Positions 26,660-32,221 of a stretch of DNA of 32,221 nucleotides are shown here, in pieces; within the stretch, counting starts at the first letter, position 1, and each line of letters starts with the position of its first letter. A program made the position numbers and the translations under genes. Under the pieces are notes generated by a model that was not told the DNA's origin, made no database searches, and saw nothing but the letters and a program-made list of their open reading frames with translations. Source of the DNA: Steroidobacteraceae bacterium (GTDB lineage Bacteria > Pseudomonadota > Gammaproteobacteria > Steroidobacterales > Steroidobacteraceae); the NCBI GenBank assembly GCA_025458865.1, contig JALORP010000034.1, forward strand, positions 1 to 32,221. Reading direction: 5' to 3'.

Positions 26660-29221
26660 ATGTACACACGCCTCCGCAAGCCGTCGCTCATTGCCGCCGG
26701 AGTCATCAGCATCCTCGCGGCCGCCCAGGCGAGCGCCGCCGAGACCCAGCTCGAGGAGATCATCGTCACCGCCCGCCAGCGCGAAGAGCGGCTGCAGGAC
26801 GTGCCGGTCACCGTGCAGGCCTTCGGCTCGACCGAGATCCAGTCGGCTGGCATCGAGCGGCCGACCGACTTCATCAACCTGACCGCCGGCGTGGCGCAGG
26901 TGCAGACCGCCGAGGCCGGCGACCTTCAGGTCACGATCCGCGGCATCAACACCGGCCGCGACGCCGAGACCAACTTCGCGCTGGTCGTGGACGGCGTGCT
27001 GCAGACGAACCCGAACGCGCTCAACCAGGAACTCGCGAACGTCACCCAGATCGAGGTGCTGAAGGGCCCGCAGGGCGCCCTCTACGGCCGCAACGCCGTG
27101 GCCGGCGCGATGATCATCACGACCCGCAAGCCGGGCGACAGCTTCGAGTTCGACGTCGGCGCCGGCTACGGCACCGAGAACTCGTACAAGGGCAACTTCT
27201 ACGTCGCCGGTCCGCTCACCGAGAACACCAGCGGCGCGATCGGCGCCTACATCCGCAGCACCGACGGCCACTGGGAGAACTCGCTCCTCGGCTGCGACGA
27301 TTGCGTGGACTTCTTCGAGGAGTACGGCGTCACGGGCCGCCTCGTCACGCGCCTCGGCGAGACCGGCGAAGTGGACATCAAGGCGAAGTACTCGAAGCTC
27401 GACGCGGGCGCCATCAATTTCAACGCCTCGCTCGCGCTGCAGGATGCCGCGAACCTCGGCTTCGGCGACGTCTTCTGGGAAGACCCAAACAAGCATCCCT
27501 TCGTCTACATCAACAACGTCAAGCCCGAGAACGAGCAGGAGAACATCAACCTCTCGATCAAGGCGGACTTCGAGGTCGGCGCCAACACGCTCACGACGGT
27601 CGTTGCCTACAACGACCAGACCAACTACTTCCTGACCGACGGCACCAGCGCCGCCTTCTTCCTGTACAGCCTCACAGAGTCCTGCATCCAGTCCAACGCG
27701 GCCCGTGCCGCCGACACGCCGCTGCCGCCGCCGTTCTTCTACTCGAACACCACCGGCTTTTTCGTCGACAGCTTCCTGCCGCCCTACGGCCCGACCACCT
27801 GCGACGGTTACCAGTACCAGCAGCGCGACCAGAAGGACGCGAGCATCGAGCTGCGCCTCACTTCGCCGGGCGACCAGGCCTTCCGCTGGGTCGCGGGCCT
27901 GTACGCCGCCGACATCGAGCGCCGCGTGGTCGTCTCTCAGGGGTCGGACTCCGGCCAGGGCTTCCTGAAGCAGGCGCTCGTTCGCACTGGCGGGCCGAAC
28001 CCCACGGACCTGCTCTACGACGACACTTTCAACAGCGCCGTGGTCGCCGGTTTCGGCCAGCTCGCCTATGACGTGACCGAAGACGTCGAGGTCGCCCTCG
28101 CGCTGCGCTACGACCGCGAGGAGCGCGAGGTGGACAACAACGTGCCGAAGCTGCCGCCGCAGACGCCCGGCTTCTTCGGGACGAATGACTTCATCAACCC
28201 GGCCTACGTGCAGGACCCGACGCTCACGGCGATCCCGGGCCGTTCGCGCACCTTCAGCCAGATGCAGCCCAAGCTTTCCGTCAACTGGAAGGCGACCGAC
28301 CAGGTATCGTTCTTCGCGTCCTACGGCTACGGCTTCCGCTCGGGCGGCTTCAACTCCACCGGCGTAAACGCGACCGTCGAGCTGTTCTACAGCGGCCTGT
28401 GCCTCGGGGACCAGAACTTTACCGACCCGAACCTTCCCTTGTTCCTCCCGCCCTGCACCGGCGACAACCGCAGCCTGCAGAACGTGAACGACGACTTCGA
28501 GAAGGAGGTCTCCAAGGCTTTCGAGGCCGGTTTCAAGGCCACGCTGCTCGACGGCTCGCTGTCGGTGAACGGCGCCGTGTTCCAGACGGACCTGGAGAAC
28601 ATGCAGTTCTTCAACTTCTTCGCCGGCCCCTTCGGCCTGCTGCGCGTCGTAACCAACGCCGAGGAAGCGAGCATCAGCGGCTTCGAGCTCGACGCCCGCT
28701 GGCGCGCGACGGAGTGGCTCACGCTGTTCGCGGGCTACGGCTACACGGACACGGAGATCGACCGCTACGACGGGCGGCCGTACACGAAGGGCAACAAGAT
28801 CCCGTACGCGCCGGAGTACACCGGCAACGCGGGCATCGACATCAGCGTGCCGGTCGGCGGCGGCGACTGGGTGGTGAACGCTCGCCTCGACGGCACGTTC
28901 ATGGGCGAGACCTGGTTCAGCACGGTCCAGGACGACAAGGTCCCGAACCTGTTCACGGCCATCGACAGCAACGGCGACGGAGTCGCGGACCAGACGTTCG
29001 GCCAGGGCGAGTTCTCGAAGCAGAAGCGCGACTCCTACGCGACGATGAACGCGCGCCTAGGCATCAGCAACGGCACCTGGACCGTCACCGCCTGGGGCCG
29101 CAACATCACCGACGAGGACTACCTGCAGGAGATCATCCCGGCGCCGGAGTTCGGCGGGTCGTTCATCCACGACTCCCCGGGCGACAGCTACGGCCTGGAC
29201 GTGAAGTACTCGTTCCGCTGA
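26660..29221 (+). CDS. TonB-dependent outer-membrane receptor
   Basis: The 853-residue protein has a signal peptide ending QASA (about residue 26), then a plug domain (EEIIVTARQREERLQDVPV, then TIRGINTGRDAETNFALVVDG and VLKGPQGALYGRNAVAGAM) and a long barrel with repeated aromatic strands ending DVKYSFR, where terminal Arg replaces the usual Phe. No TonB box of classical form is obvious before LEEIIVTA. Two cysteines (C212 and C215, GCDDC) sit in an extracellular loop, and residues 769-777 (DSNGDGVAD) look like a calcium-binding loop. It most resembles the large group of iron-complex/xenobiotic-type receptors; the ligand is not predictable. A repeated terminator module follows. Confidence 0.92.
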   Translation: MYTRLRKPSLIAAGVISILAAAQASAAETQLEEIIVTARQREERLQDVPVTVQAFGSTEIQSAGIERPTDFINLTAGVAQVQTAEAGDLQVTIRGINTGRDAETNFALVVDGVLQTNPNALNQELANVTQIEVLKGPQGALYGRNAVAGAMIITTRKPGDSFEFDVGAGYGTENSYKGNFYVAGPLTENTSGAIGAYIRSTDGHWENSLLGCDDCVDFFEEYGVTGRLVTRLGETGEVDIKAKYSKLDAGAINFNASLALQDAANLGFGDVFWEDPNKHPFVYINNVKPENEQENINLSIKADFEVGANTLTTVVAYNDQTNYFLTDGTSAAFFLYSLTESCIQSNAARAADTPLPPPFFYSNTTGFFVDSFLPPYGPTTCDGYQYQQRDQKDASIELRLTSPGDQAFRWVAGLYAADIERRVVVSQGSDSGQGFLKQALVRTGGPNPTDLLYDDTFNSAVVAGFGQLAYDVTEDVEVALALRYDREEREVDNNVPKLPPQTPGFFGTNDFINPAYVQDPTLTAIPGRSRTFSQMQPKLSVNWKATDQVSFFASYGYGFRSGGFNSTGVNATVELFYSGLCLGDQNFTDPNLPLFLPPCTGDNRSLQNVNDDFEKEVSKAFEAGFKATLLDGSLSVNGAVFQTDLENMQFFNFFAGPFGLLRVVTNAEEASISGFELDARWRATEWLTLFAGYGYTDTEIDRYDGRPYTKGNKIPYAPEYTGNAGIDISVPVGGGDWVVNARLDGTFMGETWFSTVQDDKVPNLFTAIDSNGDGVADQTFGQGEFSKQKRDSYATMNARLGISNGTWTVTAWGRNITDEDYLQEIIPAPEFGGSFIHDSPGDSYGLDVKYSFR

Positions 29222-29227
29222 CCGGCC

Positions 29228-29302
29228 GGGGACTGTCCCCGCAGGGGACTGTCCCGGTCTTCTCACACAGGCCCGGTCGGGGTAACCCGTCCGGGCCTTC
29301 TT
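29228..29302 (+). terminator. Palindrome plus terminator module, copy A
   Basis: GGGGACTGTCCCC and a second GGGGACTGTCCC (29228-29254) precede the hairpin GGCCCGGTCGGG / CCCGTCCGGGCC (29270-29281 with 29286-29297, loop GTAA, one T:T mismatch) and TTCTTC. It starts 7 bases after the receptor stop codon and is nearly the same as the module at 31141-31206. Confidence 0.8.
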
Positions 29303-29416
29303 CATTCCGTCGCCCGGACCGGCGTTTCACATGACGCACTGATTCACACAGCAGAAACATCCCGCGGCTACCCTCCCTGCTCCGTCGAAATCACAACACT
29401 GCAGGGGATACACCCG

Positions 29417-31129
29417 ATGAAAATCGTGCTTCAGGCCGCCGTGACGGCCACGCTCCTCGCTGCTGCCCCGCTCGCCAATGCTGGCTCGTTGACTCTCAAG
29501 CCGATCGGCACCGTCAAGACCGGACCGTTCCGCGACGAGGATCCCCGCGCCGCCGAAATCAACGCTTTCGACTCCGTCGGCAAGCGCATCTTCGTCGTGA
29601 ATCCGCTCGCCTCTGGGCTCGACGTTATCGACGCGAGCATCCCCACCGCTCCCAAGGTCGATGCGACGGTGCCGTTCATCGACATCGTCGCCGCCTGCGA
29701 GGCTGCGCTGGGCGCGGGCTGCCCGGTCAAGCCCGGCGCCGAGCCCAACAGCGTGTCGATCCATGGCAATCGCATGGCGGTCGCGCTCGGCAATGCGGTG
29801 CGCACGGGCAATGGTCACGCGGTGTTCTTCGAGCTGCGTGGTTCCGCGGCCCCGCGCTTCCTTACGGTGGTCGAGGTCGGCGCGCTGCCCGACATGATCA
29901 CCTTCACGGCCGACGGCAAGTACGCACTCACCGCCAACGAGGGTGAGCCGAATGCGGACTACACCATCGACCCGGTGGGCTCGGTCTCCATCATCGAGGT
30001 GGCCCGGCTCGGCACGCCGAGGGCCGTGCGCACCGTCGGCTTCGAGCGCTTCGAAAACCCGGGCCAGCGCGCCAAGCTCGAGCGCGAGGGCGTGCGCATC
30101 TTCGGGCCCGGCGCGAGCGTCTCGCAGGACCTCGAGCCGGAGTACATTGCGACCGTCGGCAACAAGGCCTACGTGACGCTGCAGGAGAACAACGCCCTCG
30201 CGATCATCAACATCGCTGGCGCCACGGTCGAAAAGATCGTGGGACTCGGTCTCAAGGACCACTCGCAACCGGGCAACGCGCTCGAGGCCAGCGACCAGGT
30301 CGCCGGCACGCCGACCCGCATCCAGAACTGGCCGGTGCACGGCATGTACCAGCCGGACTCCATCCACGCCGTAACCCTGCAGGGACGCACCTACCTGGTT
30401 ACGGCCAACGAGGGTGATGCTCGCGAGTACCTCGGTACGCCCGGCTTCGTCGAGGCGGTACGCCTCAATAACAACGGCAACAACCCGCCGTTCAACCGCT
30501 ATGACTTGGACCCGGTCGTGTTCCCCAACGCCACCGAGCTTGAGTTGAACGCGAACCTCGGTCGGCTGAACGTCTCGACGGCGACGGGCGATCTCGACGG
30601 GGACGGCGACTTCGACCGCATCGACGTGTTCGGCGCGCGCTCCGTGTCGATTCTCGACCCGCAAGGCCAGGTGGTCTGGGACAGCGGCGAGCTGTTCGAG
30701 CGCATCGCCGAAGCCAACGACCTGCTGCTCAACCCCGCGAGCGCCACGCCGACGCTGTTCAACGTCACCAACAGCGCTAATACCCGCCGCAACCGCAGCG
30801 ACGACAAGGGCGTCGAGCCCGAGTCGGTCGTGGTCGGCGAGGTGAACGGACGCACCTATGCTTTCGTCGGCCTCGAGCGCGACGGCGGGATCGTGGTTCT
30901 GGACGTCTCCGAGCCCACCGCACCCGATTACGTTACCTACGCGAACAACCGCAAGTTCCCGCGCAATCCGACGACCGGCGCATTCCTCTCCTGCGCCACC
31001 AATGACTGCGGTGACCTCGGGCCGGAGGGCCTCACCTTCGTGCCGGCGGCCCAGAGCCCAAGCAGCAAGGCGCTGCTCATCGTGTCCAACGAGGTGAGCA
31101 GCACCACGACGATCTGGGAGCTCGAGTAA
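29417..31129 (+). CDS. Secreted choice-of-anchor I family protein
   Basis: The ATG at 29417, with AGGGGA upstream, gives 570 residues and a signal peptide ending PLANA (residue 22). The mature protein is a beta-propeller-like chain with repeated blocks: AAEINAFDSVGKRIFVVNP, LPDMITFTADGKYALTANEGEP, YVTLQENNALAIINIA, ITAVTLQGRTYLVTANEGDARE-type strands and YAFVGLERDGGIVVLDVSEP. These are the signatures of the choice-of-anchor I family, in which members are secreted and sometimes held by different C-terminal anchors; none is visible here. Residues 392-400 (DLDGDGDFD) look like a calcium-binding loop. The biochemical role is unknown; some relatives are fused to or annotated as alkaline phosphatase. 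It lies downstream of a TonB receptor gene on the same strand. Confidence 0.85.
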   Translation: MKIVLQAAVTATLLAAAPLANAGSLTLKPIGTVKTGPFRDEDPRAAEINAFDSVGKRIFVVNPLASGLDVIDASIPTAPKVDATVPFIDIVAACEAALGAGCPVKPGAEPNSVSIHGNRMAVALGNAVRTGNGHAVFFELRGSAAPRFLTVVEVGALPDMITFTADGKYALTANEGEPNADYTIDPVGSVSIIEVARLGTPRAVRTVGFERFENPGQRAKLEREGVRIFGPGASVSQDLEPEYIATVGNKAYVTLQENNALAIINIAGATVEKIVGLGLKDHSQPGNALEASDQVAGTPTRIQNWPVHGMYQPDSIHAVTLQGRTYLVTANEGDAREYLGTPGFVEAVRLNNNGNNPPFNRYDLDPVVFPNATELELNANLGRLNVSTATGDLDGDGDFDRIDVFGARSVSILDPQGQVVWDSGELFERIAEANDLLLNPASATPTLFNVTNSANTRRNRSDDKGVEPESVVVGEVNGRTYAFVGLERDGGIVVLDVSEPTAPDYVTYANNRKFPRNPTTGAFLSCATNDCGDLGPEGLTFVPAAQSPSSKALLIVSNEVSSTTTIWELE

Positions 31130-31140
31130 GCAGCCTGCGG

Positions 31141-31206
31141 GCTGTCCCGGAACGGGACTGTTCCCGGTCTTACTGGGCCCGGTCGGGGTAACCCGACCGG
31201 GCCTTC
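31141..31206 (+). terminator. Palindrome plus terminator module, copy B
   Basis: This copy shares its order and most bases with copy A: a GGGACTGTTCCCGG palindromic stretch, then the perfect 12-bp hairpin GGCCCGGTCGGG / CCCGACCGGGCC (31176-31187 with 31192-31203, loop GTAA), followed by TTCCTC. It starts 12 bases after the stop codon of the choice-of-anchor I gene. Confidence 0.85.
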
Positions 31207-31228
31207 CTCATCGTCCGCGTACCTCGCC

Positions 31229-31234
31229 TAGAAT
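31229..31234 (+). promoter_or_regulatory. -10 box directly before the amidotransferase start
   Basis: TAGAAT ends only 6 bases before the ATG at 31241, so the predicted transcript starts at or next to the start codon. The -35 region is weak. Confidence 0.5.
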
Positions 31235-31240
31235 GCCGGC

Positions 31241-31990
31241 ATGGCGAGGGTGATGGTTCTCAAGCACGTTGCGGCAGAGCCGCTGGGGCTGCTCGACCCG
31301 ATGATTCGTGCGCGGGGGCACCGCATCCGTTACGTCAACTTCGAGCGTCACCCGGATGCCGAGCCGAATCTGGATCGCTACCAGGCGCTGATCGTCCTCG
31401 GCGGACCGATGAGCGTCTCGGACACGCGCCGCTTCCCGCACCTGTTGACCGAATGCCGCCTGATCGAGCAGGCGCTGGCCCGGCGGATTCCGGTTCTGGG
31501 GATCTGCCTTGGCGCCCAGCTGCTGGCGCACGTGCTGGGTGCACGCGTCGCTCGTGCCCCGCGACCCGAAATTGGCTGGTACCCCGTCAGGCCCCGGCTG
31601 CCTGCGGCTTCGGACGACCCCGTGCTGCACCCGTTCGATTCGGAACAGCCGGTGTTCCAGTGGCACGGGGACGGTTTCGACATCCCCTCCGGCGCGGCCC
31701 ACCTCGCCGAAAGCGACGACTGCCCCGGCCAGGCCATCGCCTACGCCGACACCGCCTGGGGACTGCAGTTTCACCTCGAACTCGACGAACGCTTGATCCG
31801 CCGCTGGCTGGGCTCGCCGAGCCACCTCGCCGAGCTCGAGGCCTCGGGGCTGCCGACCACCCCGGCGCGGATCCTCGAGGATACGCAGCGCTGGCTCGGT
31901 CCCGCCCGCGCGCTCGCCGATCGTGTATTCGGCAACTGGCTGCAGCGCCTCGACGCGCCGCGCGGGTGGCGGCCGCTGCCGTCGCGCTGA
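31241..31990 (+). CDS. Class I glutamine amidotransferase-like protein
   Basis: The 249-residue protein has the class I glutaminase triad: Cys89 in GICLGAQLLAHVLGA, His178 and Glu180 in LQFHLELDE. The motif LIVLGGPMSVSD near residue 51 is also conserved. It is a stand-alone domain of GMP synthase type, often annotated as gamma-glutamyl-gamma-aminobutyrate hydrolase or GuaA-like amidotransferase. The substrate is unknown; members cleave glutamine or gamma-glutamyl amides. The ATG at 31241 falls inside the predicted transcription start, so translation may be leaderless; a second in-frame ATG lies at 31253 (MVLKH). It is convergent with the amidohydrolase gene. Confidence 0.9.
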   Translation: MARVMVLKHVAAEPLGLLDPMIRARGHRIRYVNFERHPDAEPNLDRYQALIVLGGPMSVSDTRRFPHLLTECRLIEQALARRIPVLGICLGAQLLAHVLGARVARAPRPEIGWYPVRPRLPAASDDPVLHPFDSEQPVFQWHGDGFDIPSGAAHLAESDDCPGQAIAYADTAWGLQFHLELDERLIRRWLGSPSHLAELEASGLPTTPARILEDTQRWLGPARALADRVFGNWLQRLDAPRGWRPLPSR

Positions 31991-32020
31991 CGATCGGCTG
32001 GCAGCGCCCTCGGTCGCCCG

Positions 32021-32221
32021 CTATTCCTTGAGCCCGAATACGCGCAGCGCGTTCTCGCGCAGGAACAGCCGGCGCACCTCGGGCTTGAAGTCGAGTTCCG
32101 CGACCTCGTCGATGGTGCGCTTGAAGCCGAGCACGGGGAAGTCGGTGCCGAACATCACCTTGCTGCGGCCGTAGCTGTTGATGTAGCGCACGAAGCTGTC
32201 CGGCCAGTACTTCGGGCTGTG
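32021..32221 (-). CDS. Amidohydrolase family protein, C-terminal end (partial)
   Basis: The last 66 residues of a gene that begins beyond the window are read on the minus strand, ending at TAG (32021-32023). The sequence HSPKYWPDSFVRYINSYG leads to MFGTDFPVLGFKR and ends LRENALRVFGLKE. The GTDFP motif, with the metal- or proton-handling Asp, and the RxxFLxxNALRVF tail are the end of the amidohydrolase 2 family (PF04909), TIM-barrel enzymes that hydrolyse or decarboxylate ring and acid substrates. The substrate cannot be told from this part. Confidence 0.85.
   Translation of the reverse strand, partial: HSPKYWPDSFVRYINSYGRSKVMFGTDFPVLGFKRTIDEVAELDFKPEVRRLFLRENALRVFGLKE

Overview
The window is GC-rich chromosomal DNA from a gammaproteobacterium. 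The gene block at the left end (murJ / rpsT / obgE-rpmA-rplU / ispB), the ubiquinone-type IspB, a UUG-started rpsT, an LdtD-type L,D-transpeptidase and YgiQ all fit that class. GC content, -10 boxes of the TAGAAT/TACAAT type and a TonB receptor of the kind abundant in Xanthomonadales, Steroidobacterales and Woeseiales relatives suggest a free-living member of those groups. The genus cannot be fixed from the sequence. I see no phage, integrase, complete insertion sequence or CRISPR array. Almost all of the DNA is coding, and there is no gene-free stretch over 300 bases.

Layout. 1-4.1 kb: murJ (partial) and rpsT diverge from overlapping promoters; a 103-bp imperfect palindrome sits between rpsT and the end of obgE; rplU-rpmA-obgE form one unit facing away from ispB. 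4.1-5.5 kb: ispB, tRNA-Pro(CGG) and ndh lie head-to-tail with almost no spacing, linking quinone side-chain synthesis to a quinone-reducing dehydrogenase. 5.6-6.9 kb: an exported 2-hydroxyacid dehydrogenase and a short remnant of a short-chain dehydrogenase. 7.1-9.2 kb: an operon of an unrecognised 106-aa protein, an AI-2E-family permease and an NTF2-like lipoprotein. 9.2-10.5 kb: an outer-membrane barrel protein and a LapA-domain membrane protein. 10.6 kb: an orphan minus-strand terminator that may end a small RNA. 10.8-15.0 kb: an S9 peptidase, an L,D-transpeptidase and a small helical protein.

15.0-19.8 kb is a minus-strand operon of a small conserved protein, an ABC ATPase, a fused FtsX-type permease and a CrtC/AttH-like lipocalin, resembling the AttEFGH export system. 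19.9-20.8 kb holds a DUF4136 lipoprotein and a DUF4404 protein with overlapping ends. 20.8-26.4 kb is a ppc-ygiQ-LOG operon, and this PEP carboxylase departs from several near-invariant family motifs. 26.6-31.1 kb holds a TonB-dependent receptor and a secreted choice-of-anchor I protein, each followed by a copy of the same roughly 75-bp palindrome-plus-terminator module. The window closes with a glutamine amidotransferase-like gene and the 3' end of an amidohydrolase gene.

Most of the region is ordinary housekeeping. The items that most deserve a second look are the candidate small RNA at 10.6 kb, the divergent PEP carboxylase, the ispB-tRNA-ndh arrangement, the exported NAD(P)-type dehydrogenase, and the repeated terminator modules. 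I did not find a clear case for a wholly new multi-gene system.
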